Under the pieces are notes generated by a model. It made no database searches. It was not told the origin of the DNA and saw only the letters and a list, made by a program, of their open reading frames with translations. This document shows positions 23,216 to 34,289 of a DNA stretch of 64,000 nt, one piece after another. A program made the position numbers and the translations under genes. Location: assembly GCA_028583685.1 (NCBI GenBank), contig JAMXIF010001194.1, forward strand, positions 26,328,869 to 26,392,868, written 5' to 3'. The first letter of the stretch is position 1. Each line of letters starts with the position of its first letter. The stretch is from Petaurus breviceps papuanus. Taxonomy: Eukaryota > Chordata > Mammalia > Diprotodontia > Petauridae.

Positions 23216-24811
23216 AGCCCCTTAATTCAAGGACTGTTCAAGAAAACATGGATCCCCAAGAGAGATAAAAAATGAAGCAGCTGTGAAAAAGGTAGGATGT
23301 TTTCCTAACACTATCTGTGAACCTAAAAACTTGCTATGCTCAATTTTAAACACATGAAAGAAAAGAGACAGGCAAAAAGATCAAGACAAAGAGAAAAGAA
23401 CAAGGCAGAGAATAAAAATTTACCAGCTTTGACATTTTAATGAAAATAAGCCAAAAGGGAAAAACCCATGTTGGTTTTTATAAACAGCTCCTAGGAGAAT
23501 TTAGAGAAAACACCATAAAGGACTCTTCCCTGTGGACTCGCAGAGTAACTGTGTCTTTGGGGAGTGTTTCCAGGCATGGGAGAATTTCTCAAAGGTTCAA
23601 TTCTACTCTCTTCTCACCTTCTCAGCCTAAGTCTCTAAGACTTAGTCTCCTGACCACATTGCCCTAGGGAACAGAACCTAAGCTGCCAATCCCCCAAACT
23701 GCCATGGCACAGCATGGCCCAATCAACGTGCATAAGACTTCTGTGTAAACACTATCATCGGTCCAGTCTCTTACTATGTGCGGTTCCAGAACTGGTCTAG
23801 TTCAGGGAATCTGGGAAGATACTCAGAAAAGGTTTATTCTTTGAAATAAAGATAAGCCTGATCTCAAGCCCGCTTGCAGCAAAGACCTTACTTTATGATC
23901 CAAGCAGGAGAGTTTTGTGTGTAGTGTGTCTTCCCTAGAGTCTAAAGGCAGAAAATGAAGGCAGGGGTAAGTATAGGGGACATAGGAGAAGTGCCAGGGA
24001 CTAAGCCGGCTTCACAGGAAGGAAAAGAGGGATGAGTCTCTCTGAGCTGTGCAGAGGAGCAATACTAAAGCTAAGCAAGGGAAAAATGAAGCAAAGAAGT
24101 GACCTCTTCAAACCTCTCCCCACCCAGGAATGACCTCAAGTGTTACCTTCTAACGCTCAGTTCTGAGACTTTGCATCTCTGGACTTCTCCTTATTTATCT
24201 CTCCATTGTTTGGTCCTCTGTGGTCATGGGGAGCAAAACCTGAAAGCATTTCAGGTTTGTTTAAAGGGCAGTCAGGAAAGGGGATAGACCAAGACTGCAT
24301 TCAAACCCTGGCTCAGCAGCTGGACCAGGGAAGGCATAATACCAGGCAGTATTCAGAGATGTATGGAGGAGGGACAGGGACATTGTGGCAATAAGCATGG
24401 AGAGTCAGCCTCTGAATAAGATGACATAGGTCTAAGACCCACCTCTGATACGTACCAGACCAACCAGGAGCAGCCACAGGGACTCACATGCAGAAAGCTC
24501 AGCTCCACAGTGACCTGGAGAAGCCATTTAGCCAGAGGTGGGAGTGCCAGTGTGGTGTCTGGACCTGAAATCCAACCAATCTGAAATTGGCTGTGCCTTT
24601 AAAGATGGGCATACTGGCATCTAGACTGACTGCCCAGCAATCTCAATTTCAGATCAACTGGCCCAAAACACCAGCTCACACACAAGAGCACCTCTTCTAC
24701 AATGCCACAGGGGAAAAGTATCCTTTGTGTAACATCTTTTCAAGGCAGGCCAATAGATCTCTTGGCATATATGTTTATGTATATGTATAGAGAGATATAG
24801 ACACATACAGA

Positions 24812-25040
24812 AACAGCTAGGTGGCACAGTAGATAGAGTGCCAGGCCTGGAATCAGGAAGAATTGAGTTCAAATCTGGTCTCAGACATTACTAGCTGTGT
24901 GACCCTAGGCAAGTCACTTAATCCTGATTGCCTCAGTTGTGAAATAATCTGGAGAAGGAATGACAAACTATTCCAGTATCCTCACCAAGAAAACCCCAAA
25001 TGAGATCACAAAGAGTTGGACATGACTAACAACAACAAAA
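24812..25040 (+). repeat. SINE with RTE/BovB-like tail
   Basis: Head 'cagctaggtggcacagtaga', B-box region 'gagttcaaatctggtctcag', CORE 'gctgtgtgaccctaggcaag' and tail 'aagaaaaccccaaatgagat', 'cacaaagagttggacatgac' ending 'aacaacaacaaaa'. It is the clearest forward copy of this chimeric SINE in the window. Confidence 0.95.
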
Positions 25041-25127
25041 TGTGTGTCTGTATTATATACGTGTATACGTACATGCATGTATATGTGTTACACATGTACA
25101 TAAATACACATGTGTGTATTAATTTTT

Positions 25128-25182
25128 ATAGGGTGACCCAAAGGTCTTAGAACAACTTTAAGCTATTAAAGCCGTATTTTTA
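25128..25182 (+). mobile_element. Possible mariner-type end fragment
   Basis: 'tatagggtgacccaaaggtc' followed by 'ttagaacaactttaagctat' resembles the terminal repeat of a mariner-like MITE beginning at a TA. No matching right end is seen nearby. Confidence 0.35.
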
Positions 25183-25309
25183 AGTTTGAGTCAGCATTGG
25201 ATTGGCTACTTCTAAAAAAAGGCTAAAGACCAGAAAGTCTTATTTGATTGGGGCATGGGGAGGAGACAGGGGAGGGCAGACCCCAGCCAAAGTCAAAGAA
25301 AGGTATCTT

Positions 25310-25462
25310 CTAAAAGTTGTATTGATGCTATATTTATTTTTATATATTCTTCTTGTCTCTAAGCACTTTGCAAGCAAAGATTACTTCATTCTTTGTATCT
25401 GTAAACACAGCACCTGCCATGGTGATTGGCACACAGTATGTGCTCAATCACATTGACTGATC
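25310..25462 (+). mobile_element. L2 LINE 3' end
   Basis: 'tctttgtatctgtaaacaca', 'gtgattggcacacagtatgt' and 'gctcaatcacattgactgat' are the L2 3' terminus. Confidence 0.7.
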
Positions 25463-26449
25463 TCTCTTGAATGATCATAGGCCATTCTTCTTATGGTGAT
25501 CTGTCTACATACATTGCTGGAGGAAGCAATAGCAATAGCAATGCACTTTGGAGAGGGGCTTTGATTTCATTCCTGCAGATAGTCACAGTGAGGAAACCAC
25601 TCCCCCCCACCAAGACAGATGGGCAGTTGTCCTGTTGTTTACAGTCTTACAGCCTGACAGAGATGCCTATCAGCCCCCACATGGTCCTATGATGTAAGCT
25701 AGAGAGGGGCAGGTTCAAGGTTGTATAGCCCTGGATAAGTTACTCAATCCCTCTGTGCTCTAGGCAACTCTCTTAGATGCTAGGTTGAAGAGAGGGTGCC
25801 AACCTGTTTTGGTGGAAGGAATTTCCTCATCTGGAAGATTCCTATAACAGCCCAATCCCCATATCTCTACAAGATAGATAGATGATATAGTCATAGATAT
25901 AGTAGATACAGATATGATGATATAGAGGCAGAATAGACACAGCTACAGACATATTGAGTCTCTCATAAAAGTTTTCGGGATTCAAAGGCATTTTCCACTT
26001 TCAATACCAGAAACCTAAATGAGTGAAATAAGCAGAATTGGGGAAACAATGCACACAATGCTGACAACAATATAAATGGAAAGAACAAAAAAAAATGAAA
26101 CTGAACACTGTGTAATTATAATGACCATGCTGGGGCTCAGAGAACAGATGAGAAAACACACCTCCCTCCTTTCTTTTGCTGGGGTTGAGGGGTAGTGGGG
26201 GGGGGGTGTGGAACATTGCATGTATTGTCTGAAGCTGTTGAGGGGTTGGTTAGTTTTGCTAAACTGCTTTTTCCCCCTTCTTTCTTTTTTATTCTTTGTT
26301 ACAAGAGCAGGCTTGCAGGAAGAAGAGGGGGAGGGATACAGCTGGAAATGAAATTGGTGCAAAAACAAAGCATATCAATAAAAATGTTTTTTAAAAGTTA
26401 ATGAATCAAGACTGCCCAAGGCTTATCTCGATGCTTTGTCGGGAGTGGA

Positions 26450-27650
26450 AGATTCAGAAATAACCCAGTGACTAGCTGTCCTGCTGCTTATGCTCACAGC
26501 TTCAGTGTCCCCCTTTATCACTCCAAACCTGTCAAGTCACCTGAGTCCCACCTTTCCCCACGTAGCCCCTGCCCCCTTCTTATTCCTTTCTGATGCCAAA
26601 CTTCTTGAAGTTGTTGGTATGTATCTGATGTCTCTACTTTCCTCTTCCTCTCTTTGGTAAGCCCCCATTCATCTGGCCCCTACTGTTCTGCTGGAACTTC
26701 TCTCTCAGAGGTAGCTGACTTCCCCCAACTCACCAAATTCAAAGACTTTCTCTCAGTTTTCAATCTCGTTGACTTCTCTGCATTAGGTGATACTTCTGAT
26801 CACCAGCTCCTTCTCAATATCTTCTTCTCCTTAGACTTAGTTTCAATTGATTCTAGCTTTCCTCTCTCCATTTTCTCCCCCAACAATCTACCTTATTCGT
26901 TCCCATCATCTGTTATCCCCACCACACAAATGATTTGCCAAGCTCTGCCTCTAATACTGAGATCTCTTCTCAGTTCCAGACTACATCTCCACCTGCCTGT
27001 GAACACCAATAATAAATAGTTTGCATTTACACAGAGTTTCAAGATTTGCAATGGACTCTACAAAAATTGTCTCATTTTTATCCTCACAGGAACCCTGGGG
27101 AGGTAGGTACTGTTAGCCCCATTTTACAGTTGAGGATATGGAAACAAACAGAGGTTAAGTGACTTGCCCAGGGTCACACAGCTAATGAGTGAGTGAGGTC
27201 AAATTTGAACTTAAGATTTCCTGACTCCAGGCCCAATGTTCTATCCACTGGATCATATGGCTAGCTCTAATGAATGAGACAACAATTTTAACATGTCCAA
27301 ACATGAGTTTATTATCTTCTCCCCACTCCACACCTTCCTCCTGCTTCTGACTTAACTATCCCTGCCTGTGACACCAATATTCAGCCTGGTTCCTATTTTC
27401 AAAACTCCCTATCCCCTTTCATATTTAATGAGTTGCCACCAAGACCTCATGTAGCCCCTGCTTTACCCTCCTCTCATGCACATAATATACTCTATTTTGT
27501 ATTATATGGCCGTTCAAATGTATCACATACACATATCACATACCCCTCCTTGAGGACAAGGATCAGAAATTTTAACCTAAACTCTTTTTCTTCTCCCACC
27601 TAGCATGAGTCTCCATAGATGTCTGGCACTTTGTAAATGCTCCTTGAATT
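26450..27650 (+). mobile_element. L2 LINE fragment split by a THER SINE
   Basis: 'gacttctctgcattaggtga' with 'cttctgatcaccagctcctt' corresponds to the L2 ORF2 phrase encoding an SAAFDTV-DH-type reverse-transcriptase motif. After the SINE (27010-27275) the element resumes and ends 'ggcactttgtaaatgctcct'. Coding capacity is gone. Confidence 0.65.
27010..27275 (-). repeat. THER/MIR-type SINE
   Basis: 'cagagtttcaagatttgcaa', 'gaaccctggggaggtaggta', 'gacttgcccagggtcacaca' and 'ttctatccactggatcatat' in reverse order, full length. Confidence 0.85.
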
Positions 27651-27659
27651 GAAAAAAAA

Positions 27660-28670
27660 TTTGAGATTGGTGAGTTAAGCACCTGGTAAACTGACACAGC
27701 CTCCCCCCCACCCCCCCATCCCCACCCTTCTATAGGTAAGGTTTATTTAGAGTTTAGCCATGAGCCATAACCAGGTTATTGAAATCCCCCAACACAGTTT
27801 GAAATCTGGAGTCTTTTTTTTCCCTCTTACAAGCTGAGAAATTTCCAGAAATTGAATAGCTAGAAGAAGTTCTAAATTTATGATTTCTAATTGCCTCTGC
27901 ACAATAGCCTATTATTTCTCTAATGACCATCCTGGCTCACTGTCCCCACATCCCGCCAGTCCCCCAGCTGGGTCCATTTACCAACCCTCCTCATTCTCCT
28001 CCTATCCCGCCTCCTGGACGGCCCCCAGGCTCAGCCCAGAACAAGGAACAAGCCAGAACAAAGGCAGGGTAATATAAGGAAAACCTGGCTGGGCCTGCCC
28101 CAGCTGTGCACTCTGGTCCTAGTAACAGGACTCCTGCCTTATTTCATGACCAAACACTTGTCTTACAACCCTTTCCAGTAAATGGGTCACCATCTTATTT
28201 CTCATTTCCAGGTTCCTCCCATGGTGGCCCTCCCAAGGTCCCAGTTCTTCTAGGATTGGGGTCCTTGACTTATTCTTATCATTCTTCCCAGAAATCAGAG
28301 TCATATCCAATTGTGTCCAGAGCCTATATTTGGGTACTCATTCCCTGACACCAGGCTCCCTAATTCCAAACTTTTGCCTCATCCCACACCTACCACCAGA
28401 TCTCCCTAATGACCACTGCATGCCTCTAAACTTTCTACCTGTCACATATGGCCACATTACCAGGACTCTTTGCCTGGTCCAACCGTCCTTATTTTATAAG
28501 CAGATGCCTTCCCAGATGACCTTCCCCCATCACCAGGTAGACTTTCTTATCTCTAGTCCAGCCTGTCCAAGAACCTGCCAACCCTGTACTAACTGGGCTT
28601 TAATACTGATAATTTTTACCATTTTGACCCAAGGACAAACTCAAAGGCAAACTTCCATTTCTCTTTGTAT
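27660..28670. other. Intron 11 sequence, nothing recognised
   Basis: C-rich runs at 27704-27718, then pyrimidine-leaning sequence. Open frames of 65-121 codons at 27880-28695 have repetitive Pro/Ser/Leu composition, with no family match and no splice context. Confidence 0.45.
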
Positions 28671-28672
28671 TA

Positions 28673-29249
28673 CAGTAGTAGATCTCAAAATGTAGACCTC
28701 ACCCCTGGGGGTCCTGAGATCTTTTCAGGGGGCCTAGACCCATTCAGGAAGCCCACAAGGTCAAAACTATTTTCATAAACATACTAATACATTATTTGCC
28801 TATTGTAATACTCCTCCCTAAAATACTCTAACCTTAACTCCCTTTTCTAACTTCATATCTGTGTGAAGCCCCATTTTATTCATATATTTCAACCAACAGA
28901 ATATGTCACAACAACTTAAACGCAGAAGCATATAGGAGAATCCAAGCTGTTTTTGACTAAACAAGACATAAAAGCAATTTGCAAAAATGTATAAAGCAAT
29001 TCCACTCTTCTTACTAAATTTTTCATTTTTGAAAATATAGTTATTTTTCATTAAAATATATTATTTATATTAACCTATTGTTATTTTTAAATGAATTAAA
29101 AATAAATATTAAAATTGTATAGGCTTTCATTTCTGATGTGACAAATATCAATAGATATAACCCACATAACCAAAGCTCTTTGGGGGTATCCTCAATAATT
29201 TTTGAGAATGACAAAGGGTCCCAAAATCAGAAAGTTTGAGGATTGCTAG
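28673..29249 (+). mobile_element. hAT-Charlie-like DNA transposon, internally deleted
   Basis: The ends 'cagtagtagatctcaaaatg' and 'aaagtttgaggattgctag' are imperfect inverted repeats. After the 5' part ('aggtcaaaactattttcata') the sequence jumps to the transposase C-terminus: around 28815-29015 the reading recalls LPF..LCEAGFSSYTSTKT and DIK.ICKNVKQ, the hAT dimerisation region, now with several stops. The 3' untranslated part ('aatagatataacccacataa') is well kept. A plain DNA-transposon fossil. Confidence 0.75.
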
Positions 29250-29309
29250 TTCAAAAAATGGGTACAATTTCAGTTCTCCTTCTTCCTTCTTAGCATAAAT
29301 GTAGCTCTG

Positions 29310-29545
29310 GAAGTAACATGGTATAGTGTGAAGGGCGTGGAAGTTGGAGTCTGAGGAAGTGGGTTTGAACCCAGTAACTCTGATGCTATAGGAACCCATC
29401 ACTTATATACTATGTGACCTTGGACAAGCAACTTTTACTCTCTTAGAAGGCTCAGTTTCCTCATCTGCAAAATGAGAGGTTCAGATGAGGTCACTGGTCA
29501 CTAAAGTCTCTTCCAGATGACGAATCATGACCTTATGAATAAATA
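29310..29545 (+). repeat. MIR-type SINE
   Basis: 'taacatggtatagtgtgaag', 'tgggtttgaacccagtaact', 'gaccttggacaagcaacttt' and 'cagtttcctcatctgcaaaa' follow forward MIR order. Confidence 0.85.
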
Positions 29546-29549
29546 ACGA

Positions 29550-30465
29550 TGATGATGATTAATAATAAATATTACCAGGAAGGACTGAAAGTCACAGCTA
29601 CCAGCAGGGGGTGATATCGTGAAGTTTCAGAATCTGATCCCAGGCTGGGATTTCAAGTATCACAGGAAGAATGGGCCACTACTGCCAATGTAATTAATGG
29701 ACTAATTCCCACCCTGGCTTGGGTGGGGGAGAAAGAGGCTGACAAGAGCAATATGTACCCTCTCTATGAAGACCTGAAGATATCACACTCTCAGACAACT
29801 TTCTCCTCCTTACCTCCCCCTACTGCCCCCTCCCCCTACTGTCCTGTTCCTATTGCCCTGCAACTACTAAAGGGTCACCATTTGGAATGTGCATACTGGG
29901 AACTAGCAGTGGGAGGTGTTCTCCCATCAAGACTGAGGCTGCTATAAAAGAAGGACCTCTCCCTCCTGCTGAAGGGGTACTCTTCGATCAGCCCCTCTCA
30001 ACCATGACCTACCTGGGAAAGGACCTGGGGTCTAATTCCAACCTAGCTTCAGCTCACCCCTGGCCTAAAAGAGCCCAGAGGTCAATTAGGAGTTGCACTG
30101 ACCAGAAGGCAGGGGCACTCTGAAGCAATTTTAGCTTCTTGACCTGGAAATTATCTGCCACTAGAACTGGCTTCCTGATCCCACTTTGGTCTAGGATCTC
30201 AGGGGTAGGCTGGATCACACAGGATTTTAGGTTGGGGGGATATGCCCCCCCCCCAGTTGGAGCCCCACTCTGCTCTTCCCAGTCAGGCCACCTAAATTCT
30301 GACAATTAAAGTTTAGACCAGAGGGAACTCAGAAAGAGAGAAAATGAGGAGGAAGAAGGAAATAGGAAAAAAAAAAAAAAGGAATGAGGAGGAACAGGTA
30401 GGTGACACATTCAGAAAAGGAGTCTGGGAATGGAAGGGGAAGAAAAGGTGAGCATAGCCCACATA
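29550..30465. other. Intron 11 near exon 11 donor, nothing recognised
   Basis: Unique-looking sequence with a short A run (30367-30380) and a C run (30246-30254). No repeat or coding segment is supported. Confidence 0.4.
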
Positions 30466-30470
30466 CATAC

Positions 30471-30680
30471 ACAGGGCATTGGTGAGCCTCTGGGGCTGGT
30501 GATAGTGAACCATGGCCACACACAGTGTGTTCAATGCCACAACACAGAGGACGATCCAGTAGAAGGTCTGGGCTTTCACCATGCGGCGGATGAAGAACCG
30601 AAACATCTTCTCTTTCCTCCGGAAATAGGAGGAGCTGTCATTCTTCCCACTCTTCAGACTAGCTCGAGCAAATGGAGAAC
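30471..30680 (-). CDS. CACNA1B: CACNA1B exon 11: end of I-II linker and domain II S1
   Basis: A 210-bp exon (2 + 69 codons + 1). It starts [20 protein letters not shown] and continues through [20 protein letters not shown] to S1, where [18 protein letters not shown] is hydrophobic, and ends [17 protein letters not shown] with [10 protein letters not shown] is the CaV2.2 form of the linker end. The [13 protein letters not shown] segment is basic and serine-rich and faces the cytoplasm; this region is a known target of kinase and G-protein regulation in CaV2 channels. The acceptor is tgtccag and the donor GTATGT. Length equals the mammalian exon. Confidence 0.97.
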
Positions 30681-30866
30681 CTGGACACAGAGGAACCCAA
30701 GGGACAATCAACATGCTTCCCCAGCCCATCATTGCCGAGCCCTACTCTCCTATCTTATTCTATTCCCTCTTTCAGCTTTGACAGGTTATGTTCTAAGCCC
30801 TCTTCTATCTCTCACAGTTCTATGATCCCTTCCAGGTATGAAACTTGATGTTCTAAGGTCTCTTCA

Positions 30867-31078
30867 GCTCTGACTCTTCATGACCTCATTTGGGGTTTAC
30901 TTGGCAAAGATACTGAAGTGGTTTGCCATTTCCTCCTCTAGATCATTTCAAGATGAGGAAACTGAGGCAACCAGGGTTAAGTGACTTGCCCAGAGTCCCA
31001 GAGCTAGTAAGTGTCAAAAGTGCCAGATTCAAACTCAGGAAGATGAGTCTTCCTGACTCTCCAGGTCCTATACTCTAT
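30867..31078 (-). repeat. SINE with RTE/BovB-like tail
   Basis: 'tgactcttcatgacctcatt', 'tactgaagtggtttgccatt', 'gaaactgaggcaaccagggt' and 'ctgactctccaggtcctata'. Reverse orientation, abutting BovB sequence on its right. Confidence 0.85.
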
Positions 31079-31280
31079 TGGAAAAGACCCTGATGTTGGA
31101 CAAGATTGAAGGCAAAAGGAAATGGGGATGGCAGAGGATGAGATGAATACATAGTGTCATGGAAACAATGAACATGAACTTGACTTCAGGAGACAGTGGA
31201 AGATAGAAGGGCTTGGTGTGCTCTGGTCCATGGGGTCAAGAAGAGTCTGACACAGCTGAAGACTGAACAGCAGCAACAAC
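31079..31280 (+). mobile_element. BovB/RTE LINE 3' end
   Basis: 'ggaaaagaccctgatgttgg', 'caagattgaaggcaaaagga', 'ggcagaggatgagatgaata', 'gcttggtgtgctctggtcca' and 'tggggtcaagaagagtctga' align in order with the 3' end of BovB as known from ruminants, ending in 'gactgaacagcagcaacaac'. Only about 200 bp remain and no open frame is kept. Confidence 0.85.
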
Positions 31281-31738
31281 CGGCTCTGCTGGGTTCTGTC
31301 CTAAGGTCTCCTGCAGCAATGATGCTCCATAAGCTAAGATTTCTTGCAGCTGTGATACTCTATGTTCTAAGGCCCCTTCCAGCTTCAACAGCATATATTC
31401 TAAGACCTTTCAACTTTGGCGCTTTATATGCTAAGAATTTTTTCTCTCTCTCACAGGAATGTTCTAAGATCCCCTGCAGTCTTCTAGGGCTGCTCACAGC
31501 TGTGACAGGCTGTGTTCTAAGACTTCTTCCAGTTCTCATCTTCTGTGTTCTAAGGTCCCTTCAGTTCTCACATTCCAGGAATTTAGACTTAGCACATATT
31601 CATTTCATTTCACATGGATATGCATAGTTGTCCATGTACATTCATCTGAACCCACATACATTTCACTACCTCAACATACTGATACACCTAAGTGGTTGAT
31701 ATCTGAGGTTCAAGCTGTCCCCTCATCTTCAACTTTCT

Positions 31739-31892
31739 TTTTTTTTTAAAGCAATTGGGGTTACTTTTAACTTGCTCAAGGTTACACGGCCAGGTGTTTC
31801 TGGGTGGGTGCTAAGTGTCTGAGCCCGAATTCGATCCCAAGTCATCCCGACTCTGGGGCCAGTGCTCTTACTCACTGTGCTACCTGGCTGCC
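31739..31892 (-). repeat. tRNA-headed SINE with 18-bp target duplication
   Basis: T-run, then 'gcaattggggttacttttaa', 'ggtgggtgctaagtgtctga', 'tcgatcccaagtcatcccga' and 'gtgctacctggctgcc'. The duplication 'cctcatcttcaactttct' is perfect at 31721-31738 and 31893-31910. Probably one of the younger insertions here. Confidence 0.92.
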
Positions 31893-31896
31893 CCTC

Positions 31897-32275
31897 ATCT
31901 TCAACTTTCTATTCCTATAGTCCCCTACTCCAGTCTCTTCATCCTCACTTTTCATCTAAACTAGTATAACAGCTTTGTACCTCTCCCCATAAGTCTAGGC
32001 GTCCAGAATAATTTTCACAAAGCCCAGCTTGGACCGTGTCATTCTTGTAATCCAACATGGCAACATGATACTCTACCACCTACAGGATAAAGTCCAAACT
32101 TCTCAGTCTGACTTTTAAAGCTCACCAATTTTATTTTCTATACTCTCCTAAAACCAGCTAAGTGCTGCCTGGTGCCTATGCACAATTTACTCCTCCCTGC
32201 CTTGCTTCCATGTCATTTTATGAGCTGGTCCTCTGCCTAAATGCCTTCCTTCCCCTCCCCTCAGCACCTCAGATT
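31897..32275 (+). mobile_element. L2/CR1-like LINE 3' fragment
   Basis: 'cacctacaggataaagtcca', 'aacttctcagtctgactttt' and 'gctggtcctctgcctaaatg' follow the order of L2-type 3' regions. The SINE at 31739 sits at its left part. Confidence 0.5.
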
Positions 32276-33295
32276 GTGCCAGAAAATGCTGTCACTAAGC
32301 CAGGAGGAGCTCTGTGGCTTAAGTCAGAAATTCCCAGGCTAAGTTGCAGAATGGCTGCAGGTTTAGTGTTTAAAGAGCAAACTTATGCACCATATGCAAA
32401 TTTAGTGCTGAGAGGAAGTCAGGGAATTGGAGCACACCAGTCAGAAGAAGATGGAAAATTACTCCATTCTGATCAAATAAGACAGACAATCAGAGGCTTT
32501 CACACACAGCAGTGGCATCACACTGTTTTTCTCTCTTGATGCTTGACCATCAGGAAAAAGAAACAGAAACTGAGAACAGGGAACTTGGAAGAACAGCTGG
32601 AGGCCTTCCCTCAGAAGGCTAGAAACAGGAAGTAGATGCACCAGTGAAGGGAATTTAAGCCTGTAATAAAATAAAATCTATCTGGTCTTTTGACACTAAG
32701 CTGCCTAGAAGCCCTAGAACCAAAGGTAAGTATCTACTTTGGAAAAGCCTTCTGATAAAAGTATCAAGATCAGGGGTGTGTCCTACAAAAAAGTTAAAGA
32801 TGTGTCCTACAAAAGTCTGGGATGAAAACTAGGATTGAATTAAGCAGTAATTGATAACAGTTAACCATTAATGGGAAAGGTACCTATTTGACTTAGGTGT
32901 TTCTAACGATTTAAACCTTACTCCAAATTATAATCTATTTAACCATAACTATTTAATGCTTATGCACATACTAAAAAATTATGCTTAGCTGTTCTAACAA
33001 AGACTTATGCTTTTATAGAAAAAGCATAAATTGAGTGAACAGGTGCTCTAATCTTTGCCTTGGTTAGCCACACCTAATGGAAAGCCAAATTGTTTGTATA
33101 AGGAAGTAACCAAGGCAACCCTGCCCACCTATTAGCAATTCATGATGAAATGACCCTTCCCTGCTATTAGTGGAAACTATGTACATAATATTAATAACAT
33201 GTAAAGTATTGGTGAGATTATAAAATTGTATGATAGAAAGCATGAGTCAGGATTTGCAACTGGGCCAGGGAAGGTTTGAAATGTACATTGGTCCT
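32276..33295. other. AT-rich intron 10 segment, unassigned
   Basis: The base composition differs from the flanks (AT-rich from about 32640). 'tgtgtcctacaaaa' occurs at 32777-32790 and again at 32801-32814, a short tandem duplication. It could be an old interspersed element, but I cannot place it in a family and find no matching ends. Confidence 0.35.
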
Positions 33296-33299
33296 GATA

Positions 33300-33480
33300 G
33301 GGGATTCTAGATTTAGAGTTTGTAGGGACCTTAGGAACCACTCAAGACCCATAACTTCATTTTATAGATGAGGAAATTAAGTCTCAGAGAAGTTAAGTGA
33401 CTTGCCCAGGGTCACATTGCAAGTAAGTATCTGCAGCAGGCTTTGAAACTTGATCTTCCTGGCTCCCAGTCCAGTCCCCA
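33300..33480 (-). repeat. MIR-type SINE
   Basis: 'gtagggaccttaggaaccac', 'tttatagatgaggaaattaa', 'gacttgcccagggtcacatt' in reverse order. Confidence 0.8.
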
Positions 33481-33819
33481 TTTTGCTTCTTGGTGTTTTA
33501 AGATCTAATGCTACAGTAGCCTCCTCAAACATGGTAAAAGATGCCGTCTTTGAAAAGAGAAAAGAAAAGGAGTCAGTTCTGGTCACTGGTAGGGGAAGCT
33601 TCCTACCTGGCCTATCCACAGGGTTTGTGGTAGTCTTATAGAAAGGGCAGACCTGGAGTCTCCTTGAAGCAGGAGATAAAAAGCCAATGCTTTTCCCATG
33701 GGTAAGGTCTGGCTCAAGGTTGTGACCCATATAAGACTGAAGCCACAAGGATATTTCAACCTTTGTGATGAGCTCAGAAGTTCTCTAGTCTCTTGTTGTG
33801 CACAGAGATTCTCTAATCT

Positions 33820-34050
33820 CTTGTGGTTTAGTCCTTTTTCAGTCATATCTGACTCTTTGTGACCCGATTTGGAATTTTCTTGGCAGAAATACAGAAGTAA
33901 TTTTCCATTTCCTTCTACAGCTCATTTTACAGATAAGAAAACTGAGGCAAATGGGATTATGTGACTTGTCCAGGGTCACAGAGCTAGTAAATGTCTGAGG
34001 CCAGACTTGACTCCAAGCCCAGCACTCTATCCACTACACCACCTAGCCAT
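33820..34050 (-). repeat. SINE with RTE/BovB-like tail
   Basis: 'ttgtggtttagtcctttttc', 'gactctttgtgacccgattt', 'ttttacagataagaaaactg' and 'cactacaccacctagccatg'. Reverse orientation, full length, directly followed by (CTGT)n. Confidence 0.92.
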
Positions 34051-34052
34051 GC

Positions 34053-34054
34053 TC

Positions 34055-34093
<39 letters not shown>

Positions 34094-34110
34094 TTCTCTG
34101 TCTCTCTCCT
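34053..34110 (+). repeat. (CTGT)n/(CT)n microsatellite
   Basis: About ten CTGT units then CT-rich sequence, next to the head end of a SINE. Confidence 0.95.
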
Positions 34111-34289
34111 TAAATTACCTAGTATTTTTCTATGTACAATGTAAACAGTGCCCTCCTCCCATTAGAATATAAGCTTCTTGAGGTTAAAGACAGCCTCATT
34201 TTTTTCACAGAATTCTCCAAAGCCTAGCACAGCACTGTGAATATAGTATCAGAGACTTCATCTTAGTCTGTAAACTTGGCATTCAGAGT

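Larger units (their letters stand above)
30765..31575. repeat. Minisatellite grown from a MIR-like tail, split by insertions
   Basis: Units like 'ttctaaggtcccttccagct' plus 'ctgacattctatg' recur about every 30-50 bases: near 30792, 30822 and 30851 on the left, and 31300, 31336, 31367, 31400, 31430, 31460, 31515 and 31549 on the right. The unit matches the end of MIR/L2-type elements. SINE and BovB pieces (30867-31280) interrupt the array. Confidence 0.6.

Noticed and set aside
24812-24890. Possible tRNA gene at SINE heads
   Set aside because: The A-box and B-box-like text belongs to tRNA-derived SINEs; no cloverleaf with intact acceptor stem could be seen.
30430-30825. Plus-strand open frame of 131 codons over exon 11
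   Set aside because: It is the antisense shadow of CACNA1B exon 11 (30471-30680); the minus frame encodes the conserved domain II S1 segment.
32276-33295. LTR or other virus-like element in the AT-rich segment
   Set aside because: No paired ends or recognisable parts were found, so no family claim is made.
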